This document shows positions 1 to 6,917 of a DNA stretch of 34,762 nt, in pieces (the stretch's first letter is position 1; every line of letters begins with the position of its first letter). Below the pieces are notes generated by a model, which ran no database searches, was not told where the DNA came from, and saw only the letters and a program-made list of their open reading frames with translations. The stretch is from positions 1-34,762 of the forward strand of contig JBAZLS010000009.1 of NCBI GenBank assembly GCA_041650175.1, written 5' to 3'. Source of the stretch: Minisyncoccus sp041650175 (lineage in GTDB: Bacteria; Patescibacteriota; Minisyncoccia; Minisyncoccales; Minisyncoccaceae). Made by a program: the position numbers and the translations under genes.

Positions 1-1
1 G

Positions 2-136
2 AATGAAGATTGGGCTATTCCTCGTACCATCGGGATAGTTGTGCCATATATTGTCATATTAGCCCCACTATATCTATGTTTCATATTTTTAAAAGTTCGA
101 CTGTATCATATCATGTGGACCAGTACAGTGGGTTGA
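2..136 (+). CDS. C-terminus of a membrane protein (partial, 5' end outside window)
   Basis: Reading frame 2 is open from the first bases to a TGA at 134-136 and gives about 44 residues. A hydrophobic stretch, IGIVVPYIVILAPLYLCFIF, looks like a transmembrane helix and is followed by a short basic tail (LKVRLYH). That is the usual look of the last helix of a polytopic membrane protein. Nothing identifies the family. The stop codon overlaps the -35 element of the next promoter, so the gene directly abuts the tRNA transcription unit. The call rests only on composition and an open frame, so a chance frame is possible. Confidence 0.5.
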   Translation, partial: NEDWAIPRTIGIVVPYIVILAPLYLCFIFLKVRLYHIMWTSTVG

Positions 137-162
137 CGGAATAGTTGATTCTAGTGTATATT
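133..162 (+). promoter_or_regulatory. sigma70-type promoter for tRNA-Asn
   Basis: TTGACG (133-138) and TATATT (157-162) are separated by 18 bp. The tRNA starts 38 nt downstream of the -10. The -35 overlaps the TGA stop of the upstream partial gene. Confidence 0.55.
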
Positions 163-200
163 ATTGATGTATTTATAATTGAATACTTGATTTTTTTCGT

Positions 201-510
201 TCCGGCGTGGCGCAATGGTAGCGCGGATGCCTGTAAAATACTTGCAGCTTTCTCGAGAAATTGAGATTGAAACACGAGGTGAATTGCGGGAAATCTAAAG
301 GTTTTAACCTATGACAATCCGCAGCCAAGCCCGAGAAATTGGGAAGGTTCAGAGACTATCCTTTTTAGGAGTACTACTTAAAAATAAGTGGGAAGCGCCT
401 CGCCCCTAACGTATTTTATGCGAAGGGTGATGATATAGTCCATCCCTATAAGAAATTTTAGGATAAATGTAAGCATTAGGTTGTAGGTTCGAATCCTACC
501 GCCGGAGCCA
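201..510 (+). tRNA. tRNA-Asn(GUU) interrupted by a group I intron
   Basis: The exons are 201-234 and 470-510. Joined, they give a 75-nt class I tRNA. The acceptor stem is TCCGGCG/CGCCGGA with discriminator G and an encoded CCA. The D stem is GCGC/GCGC, the anticodon stem GATGC/GCATT (one G-U pair), and the T arm GTAGG-TTCGAAT-CCTAC is perfect. The spliced anticodon loop is CTGTTAA, so the anticodon is GUU (Asn). Read through without splicing, the 5' exon would suggest GUA (Tyr), but the short variable loop and discriminator G exclude bacterial tRNA-Tyr. The intron lies between U35 and U36, so the tRNA cannot decode until it is spliced. A terminator follows at 565-586. Confidence 0.93.
235..469 (+). 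ncRNA. group I self-splicing intron in tRNA-Asn anticodon loop
   Basis: This is a 235-nt intron with no internal ORF. The 5' splice site follows U234. The guide GCAG (244-247) pairs with exon CTGU (231-234), giving the obligatory U-G wobble at the cleavage site. The last intron base is G469. Conserved core elements are visible: P4 (TGCGG 285-289 with CCGCA 319-323), the Q segment AATCCGCAGCCAAGC, the R segment GTTCAGAGACTA, and S with TAGTC (436-440) pairing GACTA (354-358) to form P7. The 3' part ATCCCTATAA...TTTAGGAT is a P9-like hairpin. With no homing endonuclease, it must be inherited vertically or mobilised in trans. Subgroup (IC-like or IA-like) is not assigned. Confidence 0.92.
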
Positions 511-564
511 AGAACTTTTTTACCGAAGAATCGGTTTCCTGTGATAAAGGAAGAGTATTGAGAG

Positions 565-586
565 ACCGACTTGTTGTCGGTTTTTT
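565..586 (+). terminator. intrinsic terminator after tRNA-Asn
   Basis: Stem ACCGAC (565-570) / GTCGGT (576-581) with loop TTGTT, followed by six T residues. A weaker hairpin, ACCGA-AGAA-TCGGT, lies about 30 nt upstream. The same CCGAC/GTCGG stem is reused in other terminators of this window. Confidence 0.85.
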
Positions 587-591
587 ATTCG

Positions 592-613
592 TATCAATAA
601 TGAATTATTGATA
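592..613. promoter_or_regulatory. perfect 22-bp palindrome upstream of ASCH gene (candidate operator)
   Basis: TATCAATAAT (592-601) and ATTATTGATA (604-613) form a perfect 10-bp inverted repeat with a 2-bp centre. It lies 29 bp before the ATG at 643 and overlaps a possible -10 (TATGAT, 612-617), which suits a dimeric repressor site. No regulator gene is adjacent. Confidence 0.45.
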
Positions 614-642
614 TGATTTAATAAGAGTAAAAAAATAAGCAA

Positions 643-978
643 ATGATTCATAATATGAAATTAGGCAATGAGCCTTTTATAAAAATAAAAAAAGGGGAGA
701 AGGTTATAGAATCAAGATTATTTGATGAAAAACGTAGAGTAATTAATATTGGAGATGAAATCGAGTTTATTTCTAATGAAAATCAAGCCGAAAAAATATC
801 GACTAAGGTTATTGCACTCTATCGTTATCCGACATTTGAAGAATTATTTTCCGATTTTCCTAGTATGTATTTCGGACGAGATTCAAAGGAAGAACTTCTT
901 AGAGAAATTAAGCAATTTTACTCTGATGAAGATCAGAAAAAATATGGAGTCTTAGGAATAAGAATAAAAAGAACCTAG
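643..978 (+). CDS. ASCH domain protein
   Basis: A 111-aa protein made of one ASCH (ASC-1 homology) domain, a PUA-like fold that binds RNA or nucleotides and in some members acts as an amidohydrolase on modified nucleosides. Visible signature: MKLGNEPF, then GEKVIESRLFDEKRR (the G-x-K-x-x-E-x-R motif), then IGDEIEF, and a C-terminal YGVLGIRI strand. Length is normal for a stand-alone ASCH protein. A second in-frame ATG at 655 begins MKLGNEPF and could be the real start. The gene has no clear Shine-Dalgarno. It converges on the GNAT-ASCH gene, whose C-terminal domain belongs to the same superfamily, and their stop codons overlap. The substrate is unknown. Confidence 0.8.
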   Translation: MIHNMKLGNEPFIKIKKGEKVIESRLFDEKRRVINIGDEIEFISNENQAEKISTKVIALYRYPTFEELFSDFPSMYFGRDSKEELLREIKQFYSDEDQKKYGVLGIRIKRT

Positions 979-991
979 TTTTCACTAGGTT
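972..991. terminator. bidirectional terminator containing both convergent stop codons
   Basis: AACCTAGT (972-979), loop TTTC, ACTAGGTT (984-991). A T-tract follows on the plus strand and CTTTTT on the minus strand. The plus-strand stop TAG (976-978) and the minus-strand stop (complement of 975-977) both lie in the left arm, so one 20-bp palindrome ends both genes in translation and transcription. Confidence 0.75.
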
Positions 992-2318
992 TTTCGAACT
1001 CAAGGACTATAACCCCGAGCACTTCTTTGTTTTTGGGATATATTTGTCTAAGTAAGGAAAGAACTTCTCCCTTTGATCTTGCGTCGGGAACAATTAGCTT
1101 CCAATCCTCGTTTGTGAGCATGTCTTCGAAGGTTGAATAATTTCGTACCTCAACCACTTTAACTTCTTGGGTGCTAACATGACATCCAAGTTGGATTCGT
1201 TCACCGACTTTGATGCGTTTTATTGATTCGTATCCAACGCGTACTTCAAGAGTTTTCTTACCAAATCTAATCAGATCAAAATATTTTTGTTTTATTCTCA
1301 TCGTTTTCATCGTTGATTCACCTATGTTTAAGCTCCATTGTTGCGTTATGACATCTGGATGATATGCAGAAGGCATAGCCGCATCCAGTTTCCATCCAAG
1401 TCTTTGCAGGGAAATAACCTCGTCCACAGTTGGATTGATGTGGATATAAAGCTTGTGTCCGTACGGGACAAGCTGAAAAGGAGTGTCAATTAATAATGCC
1501 TCAAAAGCAGATATGTTACTGGTTATGAGTGGCATGATTTTGATAGGATTTCCTTTTTTTGGAGTTGCTCCCGCCACTCCAATAACTTGTCCGTTGCCAT
1601 CAAGGGCTACAAAAATAAGTTTATATTTTGCATTGATGTCTTTAGTGTGCCGACGTGCATAACCATCAAATAATGATGAAACCCAATCACTTGTTATTCC
1701 ATCAAATGAATTGCAAAGACGATTAAGTAACAATTCTGCAGTTTGCCTTTTTATTTCTTCGTTACTTTCATCAAGCGGAACGACAGAAACATTTATCGAG
1801 TCAAAACTTGTGAGACTCTTTAAATCATGAAGTGGTTTATAAAGCATAACTTCATTTATGCCACCTTTGTAATGACTTTCTGATTCTCCTGCTCGAATAA
1901 ATCCTTTACGAAGAAAAAATTGCAGCGCAGAAATGTTTTGTTTGGCTACCGTACAGTAAATTTGCCTTGCATCATGCTTTTTAGCATATGTTTCGGCGAA
2001 ATCAAGAAGTAGAGTTCCGAGCCCCAGTTTTCCTCTAAATTCAGGGAATATAATTAGAGGGCTAATTTTATATGTCGACTGTCGTTTTCCGACAATATGT
2101 ATTATTCCTCCTCTAATTCCATCTACTTCTATTACAAACATTCTTTGTTCGAACGAAAAAAATCCTAAGTAATCCGTACCTCCAGAAAGGTGAGCATTTA
2201 GGATTCTTTTGGCATGGGCTCGATGGTCCCCTCCATAGTAATCTTTGAGTGCATTTTGCATTAGGTCTTCAACCCAATTAAAATCTGCACTCTCTGCATT
2301 GCGAATTTTTGTTTTCAT
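975..2318 (-). CDS. GNAT acetyltransferase fused to ASCH domain
   Basis: A 447-aa multidomain protein. Residues 1-165 are a GNAT N-acetyltransferase: the acetyl-CoA loop is seen in FRGKLGLGTLL, then the helix TVAKQNISALQFFLRKGF typical of GNAT motif B. Residues 170-330 look like a second, degenerate GNAT-type domain (LIFVALDGNGQVIGVAG, then LQRLGWKLD) without a clear CoA loop. Residues 335-440 are an ASCH domain (GKKTLEVRVGYES, then VGERIQLG). The start is supported by AGAGGAG four bases before the ATG, one of the few Shine-Dalgarno sequences here. Both domain types are known in RNA or nucleoside modification, so an RNA-related acetylation role is possible but inferred. It ends in the shared palindrome with the 643-978 ASCH gene. 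Confidence 0.75.
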   Translation of the reverse strand: MKTKIRNAESADFNWVEDLMQNALKDYYGGDHRAHAKRILNAHLSGGTDYLGFFSFEQRMFVIEVDGIRGGIIHIVGKRQSTYKISPLIIFPEFRGKLGLGTLLLDFAETYAKKHDARQIYCTVAKQNISALQFFLRKGFIRAGESESHYKGGINEVMLYKPLHDLKSLTSFDSINVSVVPLDESNEEIKRQTAELLLNRLCNSFDGITSDWVSSLFDGYARRHTKDINAKYKLIFVALDGNGQVIGVAGATPKKGNPIKIMPLITSNISAFEALLIDTPFQLVPYGHKLYIHINPTVDEVISLQRLGWKLDAAMPSAYHPDVITQQWSLNIGESTMKTMRIKQKYFDLIRFGKKTLEVRVGYESIKRIKVGERIQLGCHVSTQEVKVVEVRNYSTFEDMLTNEDWKLIVPDARSKGEVLSLLRQIYPKNKEVLGVIVLEFEKPSEN

Positions 2319-2340
2319 TTTACTCCTCTGCTAAACTACT

Positions 2341-2358
2341 ACTTTGATAAATCAAAGT
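2341..2358. promoter_or_regulatory. perfect palindrome upstream of the GNAT-ASCH gene
   Basis: ACTTTGAT (2341-2348), AA, ATCAAAGT (2351-2358). It lies 22 bp upstream of the minus-strand ATG, in the 5' leader or promoter. It could be an operator or an mRNA hairpin next to the ribosome site. It does not resemble the palindrome before the other ASCH gene. Confidence 0.35.
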
Positions 2359-2532
2359 TGCGTAGTTATAAGGTTTTAAAAGTACTATATTATCTTGGCA
2401 TAAAAGCCAGTATTATTAAAACATACTTGAGTAGAATTGTAAACAAACCAATATACCTTGAATAATTTGAATAAATATGTATTAATGTAAATAATACATA
2501 TTTATCCTGACTTAATAGCAAGTAAAAAAGTA

Positions 2533-2617
2533 TCGCGAGAGACCGGCTCGGAGTCCAGGATATTTATATCTTTGATGTGCAGAATAACACACCTTTATTT
2601 TGAGGTGTGTTATTTTT
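2533..2617 (+). repeat. R2 repeat, copy 1, ending in an intrinsic terminator
   Basis: An 85-bp element, closely matched by 4966-5048. Shared blocks are TCGCGAG at the left end, GAGTCC, TCTTTGATGTG and a terminator hairpin. The hairpin here is AATAACACACCT (2583-2594) / AGGTGTGTTATT (2603-2614), 12 bp, then TTTATT. It lies 30 bp before the 2647 gene and insulates it from upstream transcription. Confidence 0.75.
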
Positions 2618-2646
2618 ATTAAAAAAAGAAATTATAAATATATAAG

Positions 2647-3471
2647 ATGAAGAAAGGAAATTATAAAAAAGTAGTTGATTGGACAAAAGCACATTATTTA
2701 GAATTAATTATTTTATTGATAATAATTCATGGGCTATTTAATACATTATTTTTAATTGATTATACTACAGTTTTTTTAGTATTAATTTTGGTTTTATCTC
2801 CTTATTTTTCTTTAATAAAAAAGATAAAGATTGGTGAGTTCGAAGCGGAAATATCCGGAAAAGAGATTAAAGTTATCGAAGAAAAAAGTGATAATTTAAT
2901 TTTTAAGGAGGGCAATCAAATAAAAAATGATAAAATGTTCGAAGACTTGCATGCACTTGCAGAAAATGATATCAAGCTTGCATTAGCAAAAGTAAGAATG
3001 GAAATAGAAGATAGAATCAAATTTTTGGAAGAAGTTTATCTAAAAGAAGGATTTAAAAAAACTGGGCTGAAAAGGGCTATAGAAATGCTAATTAGAAAGA
3101 ACGTCATTGACTCATCTCTTGGGGCTTTATTAAATGACGTTGTGACTGTTGCTAATCGTGCAATTCATGGTGAATATGTGTCAGAAGAAAATGCCTTTAA
3201 GATTATTGACTTAGCTATAAAAGTTATGAGCGAGCTTGATTATGTAATGCTTAATAAAGTATTTAAATCAACAAAGACCGATTTAATTACGACCAAGGAG
3301 CTAGAAGGGTATCAAAACGATAATTATCTTTTAAAGACAATAATTCCCTATGCAAATAATCCAGAAATAAGAACATATAATGTAAACCAAGCAGAATTAA
3401 GTGCATTTTTAGAAGGACTTGAGAATGTAGCAGAATTTTTAATAAGCCTAGAAAGAGTAAATAATAAATAA
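2647..3471 (+). CDS. membrane-anchored DUF4145/HEPN-like protein
   Basis: A 274-aa protein with two N-terminal transmembrane helices (about residues 16-32 and 37-56) and a cytoplasmic helical domain. The soluble part carries ALAKVRMEIEDRIKFLEE, then LLNDVVTVANRAIHGEYVS, then AFKIIDLAIKVMSELD. This layout, with an N-R-x-x-H-G motif between helices, resembles DUF4145 and the HEPN group, where such residues line an RNase or nucleotide-binding site. HEPN proteins often belong to defence or toxin systems, and the next gene encodes a Fic protein, but a joint function is inferred. No Shine-Dalgarno is visible. About 240 bp of AT-rich sequence separates it from the next gene. Confidence 0.6.
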   Translation: MKKGNYKKVVDWTKAHYLELIILLIIIHGLFNTLFLIDYTTVFLVLILVLSPYFSLIKKIKIGEFEAEISGKEIKVIEEKSDNLIFKEGNQIKNDKMFEDLHALAENDIKLALAKVRMEIEDRIKFLEEVYLKEGFKKTGLKRAIEMLIRKNVIDSSLGALLNDVVTVANRAIHGEYVSEENAFKIIDLAIKVMSELDYVMLNKVFKSTKTDLITTKELEGYQNDNYLLKTIIPYANNPEIRTYNVNQAELSAFLEGLENVAEFLISLERVNNK

Positions 3472-3636
3472 GCTAATAATTAATAATGATACTTTTAAAG
3501 TCTGAAATTAGACAAAAATAGGTAAAAATATATAATTTTGAAAAAAAACGGTATTTTTATATGAGCAGAAAGTCTTTATTTAAATGAATATATGGCAATT
3601 TATATGTTTTGGACTTATATCAAATTATATGTTAGT

Positions 3637-3650
3637 ATGGTGTAAACCAT
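3637..3650. promoter_or_regulatory. small dyad upstream of first Fic gene
   Basis: ATGGT-GTAA-ACCAT is a 5-bp inverted repeat 64 bp before the Fic start. A loose promoter lies just downstream (TTGATT at 3670-3675, TATATC at 3692-3697). Nothing else stands out in 3472-3713. Confidence 0.25.
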
Positions 3651-3713
3651 TGAAAATAAAGGATATTTATTGATTTTTAATACATAATGGTTATATCATT
3701 TGTATAAAAAGAT

Positions 3714-4676
3714 ATGCAAAAAAGAAGAATAATACCAACAACAAAAACAAATCTTAGGCATCTTTGGTTGGAGAAATTAGGTGGTATTGAGACGGTTTCT
3801 GTTAGAAATAAAGAATGGATAACTCTTTTAACCGAAGATACAAGAAATTCTTTAATGATAGAGGGTCATTTTATTACTAGGGCGGATTTAAAAGAGGCTA
3901 TAGAGAATCCTAAATATAGCAAAAACGGTTACAAAATTTTAGGTTACTTTGATGCAGCTGTCGCTTGCTATGAGTTGGCATTCCAACAGTATAGATCAAA
4001 AGAATTTAGGCTTACAAAGGCAATTATACGCCAAATACACTCAATGATGTTTAGGGGTGATCCTAATTTTCCTTATTCTCCGGGTGAATGGAGAAAAGGA
4101 CCCATAGAGATTACTGGATCGAAGGTAAAGACTGATGATTCTTTTGGAATAGAAGATGATATCGAGAAGTTAATAGACATTGTTAATAGACCAGAAGAGG
4201 ATTTAATAAAAAAAATTGCTGTTGTCCACGATATGTTTGAACAAATTCATCCATTTCCAGATGGAAATGGTCGAGTTGGAAGAATATTGATAAATTTTAT
4301 TCTTGTTGGTCATGGATTGCCAAATATTGCAATAAAGGGTTCTGATCAAAACAAGAAAATATATATCTCCGCCCTCGAAGAAGCTGATCCTATAGTTGCA
4401 GATATTTTACATGGGAATACAAAAAAAGATGTTTTTTCTAAACCACTAATTCAGCTTGAAGAGTTACTGAATAGAAGTTTGGCTATTGCCATGGATGTAA
4501 TAATTTGTAATCGTTATAATAAAATTAAAGCATTAATACCTTTAAGTGAAATAGCAAAAGATTTAGGAAAATCTGCTCTTGGCATTAGAGTGGCATGTTC
4601 ACAAAAAAAAATTATCTGTGCTAATATCGATGGAGTAATGAAAACTCATCCTGACCTTTTCAATCCACCAAGTTAA
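3714..4676 (+). CDS. Fic family protein (self-inhibited type)
   Basis: A 320-aa Fic-domain enzyme, which usually transfers AMP from ATP to Ser, Thr or Tyr of a target protein. The catalytic motif HPFPDGNGRVGR is complete at residues 179-190 (His179 base, Asp182 for Mg, Arg for phosphates). An inhibitory helix motif SLMIEG (46-51; S/T-x-x-x-E-G) lies upstream in the same chain, making this a class II Fic whose Glu50 would block productive ATP binding. The segment SPGEWRKGPIEI before it is usual for the family. The C-terminal 60 residues (PLSEIAKDLGKSALGIRV) look like a helix-turn-helix. A terminator follows at 4760. The target protein is unknown. Confidence 0.9.
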   Translation: MQKRRIIPTTKTNLRHLWLEKLGGIETVSVRNKEWITLLTEDTRNSLMIEGHFITRADLKEAIENPKYSKNGYKILGYFDAAVACYELAFQQYRSKEFRLTKAIIRQIHSMMFRGDPNFPYSPGEWRKGPIEITGSKVKTDDSFGIEDDIEKLIDIVNRPEEDLIKKIAVVHDMFEQIHPFPDGNGRVGRILINFILVGHGLPNIAIKGSDQNKKIYISALEEADPIVADILHGNTKKDVFSKPLIQLEELLNRSLAIAMDVIICNRYNKIKALIPLSEIAKDLGKSALGIRVACSQKKIICANIDGVMKTHPDLFNPPS

Positions 4677-4759
4677 TAGGATTGTGAATTGTTAAATTTG
4701 ATATGTAAATTATTTCAGCTTCATATTTAATTCTAAGTCGTTTATGATGAGAAGCACCG

Positions 4760-4784
4760 AAACCACCTTTTTAGGTGGTTTTCT
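4760..4784 (+). terminator. intrinsic terminator after first Fic gene
   Basis: AAACCACCT (4760-4768) / AGGTGGTTT (4773-4781), loop TTTT, then T-rich sequence. It is followed by TTTGGATATGTCTGCGA (4786-4802), which recurs after the second Fic gene at 10401-10417. Confidence 0.85.
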
Positions 4785-4805
4785 GTTTGGATATGTCTGC
4801 GACAA

Positions 4806-4909
4806 GGTAGGATTCGAAGGCTTTTGATTTCCGCCAACTGGCGGATGAAACAAAAGCCAGCCTGAGCCAGCTCTAGCAAGAACTGATGCGAAGGCGAATC
4901 CTACCGCCG
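4806..4909. repeat. large nested palindrome containing a tRNA 3'-end fragment
   Basis: Three nested stems are visible: GGTAGGATTCG (4806-4816) with CGAATCCTACC (4895-4905), GGCTTTTG (4819-4826) with CAAAAGCC (4851-4858), and CCGCCA (4831-4836) with TGGCGG (4839-4844). The right end CGAATCCTACCGCCG (4895-4909) is identical to 490-504 in the T arm and acceptor of tRNA-Asn. It resembles the non-coding palindromic repeats common in these bacteria. It has no T-tract and no ORF. Confidence 0.65.
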
Positions 4910-4965
4910 AAAATTTTTGACGAATTTTAATTTTGGTTGTAGTATTGAGTTAATAAAAAACATTG

Positions 4966-5048
4966 TCGCGAGGCCATCTCTGAGTCCTAGATAATCATGT
5001 CTTTGATGTGAAAAATAGCACACCTTTATTTTGGGTGTGCTATTTTTT
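4966..5048 (+). repeat. R2 repeat, copy 2, ending in an intrinsic terminator
   Basis: Second copy of the element at 2533-2617. It has the same TCGCGAG left end, GAGTCC and TCTTTGATGTG blocks and terminator. The hairpin is AATAGCACACC (5014-5024) / GGTGTGCTATT (5034-5044), then TTTT. Compared with copy 1, the stem differs by a paired change (A-T to G-C), so pairing is preserved. It lies about 55 bp before the next gene. Confidence 0.75.
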
Positions 5049-5103
5049 AATTAGTTAAATCTTAAGAGGTTTAAAAAAGTAATTAATTTTATATGTGATT
5101 AAT

Positions 5104-5382
5104 ATGGACATTATAATACTAAACATCTTATTCTATTTGTTTTTATCGATCGTTGTTTTCGATTTAGATTATAGAAAATCTAAATCGCTAGACGATCCCG
5201 ACACTTCTCAATGGATAGGGCTTATTTATTGTGCCTTAATAATATCTTGGATTGTTCTTTTGTTTGCGAGCTGGAAGTTTGCTCTAATAGGATTTTTTGT
5301 ATATTTAGTTTCTGCGATTTTTCCTCTTCCTCAAATCATTGGAAATATTCTTATGAGTCCTTTTAAGCCGAAGCAGAAATAA
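5104..5382 (+). CDS. small three-helix membrane protein
   Basis: A 92-residue hydrophobic protein with predicted helices at about residues 2-20, 37-56 and 58-80. Helices one and two are joined by an acidic/basic loop (DLDYRKSKSLDDPDTSQW), and the tail is basic (KPKQK). I chose the ATG at 5104; an in-frame GTG at 5095 would add three residues. No family is recognised. It stands alone, between R2 copy 2 and the interrupted gene at 5506. Confidence 0.6.
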   Translation: MDIIILNILFYLFLSIVVFDLDYRKSKSLDDPDTSQWIGLIYCALIISWIVLLFASWKFALIGFFVYLVSAIFPLPQIIGNILMSPFKPKQK

Positions 5383-5505
5383 AAAAAAATGAAAAGTAAA
5401 TTGTTAATTATAATTACTATTTAATCTTGTTATTTTATTATTAAAAACAGAGTCTTTAGATGGGGAGTTGATGATAGATAAAAATGAGTACAATTAAAGC
5501 TTAAA

Positions 5506-6060
5506 ATGAATTTAGATACATCTACAATATCTGACTTTCTTTCCCAGTTGAAATTAATTAATATTTCTTTACAACAGATTGTGGTTTCAACCCAAAATCG
5601 TTCATTTTAGGATAGTCAATTGTTTGCAGCTATTATTGGTGCATTTTTGGGATTAATTCCATCTTTTTATTTTTTAATAAAGGATAGGCCAATAATTAAA
5701 GTGGCAATAAGCTATGCATATATTCCATCCATAAGTAACCTTATTCAAAAGGGATTCAATATTAGAATTTCAAATTCTAGAAGAAGGCAGATAACGATTG
5801 ATGGTGTTTTTTTAGAATTTAAAAACAAAGAAACTTTAATTTTTCCAACGCCCAATCTTTTTGTTGGAGGTAGCAGTGGTTTGCCAAAGACGCTTTTTAA
5901 GAACAGCTCTCATTCTGTAACAATATTAACTGGAGATGTGGCATTTGCTATTCTTAGGAAGAGGGATTACCCTGTAGCTGCTTACTATAGAGACGTGATA
6001 GGAAAAGTTTATAGATGTAAAATTCCAAATAATTTCTGGGAAAATGTTTTTAAAGAATAA
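5506..6060 (+). pseudogene. membrane protein gene with an in-frame amber codon
   Basis: An ATG at 5506 starts 34 codons (MNLDTSTISDFLSQLKLI...) that end at TAG (5608-5610). The same frame then stays open to TAA at 6058-6060 without any ATG near the front: the second part begins at best with TTG at 5620. The joined product would be about 184 aa: a polar amphipathic N-terminus, one transmembrane helix (FAAIIGAFLGLIPSFYFLI, then KDRP) and a soluble domain of about 110 residues. This reads like one protein split by a nonsense change (for example CAG to TAG). Alternatives are a 34-aa peptide followed by a TTG-started 146-aa protein, suppression of the amber codon, or a sequencing error. The family is not recognised. 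Confidence 0.55.
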
Positions 6061-6174
6061 TGTTGGAGGAATTTGCGATATTTGGCTTATTGACTATTCG
6101 TTGGTATGTAATAACAAAAATTTCATATCTATAAGTAAGTCGGATATACTACGCTTAGTACAGGTTATTATTAT

Positions 6175-6876
6175 ATGAATCATCCGACTATAAAATTACA
6201 ATTTGATCAAAAATTAGACCAAGATATAGCTTGGAGTTTTTATGGGCACAAAAAAGGAGGCTGTGATTTTTGGGAAGAGAGAGCATTAAAATATCATCCA
6301 ATGCTTATTAACATCAAAGAGTCTTCTAATAAGAAAACTTTTTTGGATAATTATGTTTCAAATTATTATGCTTCTCATAATAATGAAATTCTATCGTTTA
6401 GCAACAAGACTGTTGAATATTTAAATCAGACACAAGAAAAATACTTTCTATTGGTTGATAAAATATTTAATAATCATCCTTGGCCAAAAACAGAGCTTAT
6501 CGGAGATTTTTCTATCTTTGATTTTTGTCCTCGATTTTTGGAAGATGGAGAATTCCAAGTTTTTATTTATGATAATCGTAGCCTTCAGCTTTTTACTATT
6601 TTTCATGAGTGTCTTCATTTCATATTTTATGATTTTGCTTTAAATAAATTTCCGGAAGTTTTTACTGGAATGAACACTGAAGATGGAAAGTTTTGGGTTT
6701 TGGCAGAAGTATTTAATATTGTGATTCAGACTACAGATGATTTTATAGACTTGCATGGAAAAATAGACAATATTGGATATCCTGATCATAAGGAACTGAT
6801 AAAACAGGGAAGTATAATATGGAACAATAATCTGGATGTATCTAATTGGATTATTGAAATGATGAAAATAATTTAA
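6175..6876 (+). CDS. putative zinc metallopeptidase-like protein (HExxH)
   Basis: A 233-aa cytoplasmic-looking protein with no signal or membrane segment. The helix TIFHECLHFIFYDF carries HECLH at residues 144-148. About 30 residues later WVLAEVFNIVI supplies Glu178, placed as the third zinc ligand of gluzincin-type peptidases. The family is not otherwise recognised, and the N-terminal 130 residues show no known domain. It is single-gene: 114 bp of spacer before it, R1 copy A starting about 40 bp after it. Peptidase activity is inferred from the motif alone. Confidence 0.6.
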   Translation: MNHPTIKLQFDQKLDQDIAWSFYGHKKGGCDFWEERALKYHPMLINIKESSNKKTFLDNYVSNYYASHNNEILSFSNKTVEYLNQTQEKYFLLVDKIFNNHPWPKTELIGDFSIFDFCPRFLEDGEFQVFIYDNRSLQLFTIFHECLHFIFYDFALNKFPEVFTGMNTEDGKFWVLAEVFNIVIQTTDDFIDLHGKIDNIGYPDHKELIKQGSIIWNNNLDVSNWIIEMMKII

Positions 6877-6917
6877 TTACTAAATTTTTTTATAGTGTCT
6901 CATTTGTCTCATTTTTT

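Noticed and set aside
201..234. tRNA-Tyr from the unspliced reading GUA
   Set aside because: Bacterial tRNA-Tyr has a long variable arm and discriminator A; this one has a 5-nt variable loop and G73, and the splice junction gives GUU.
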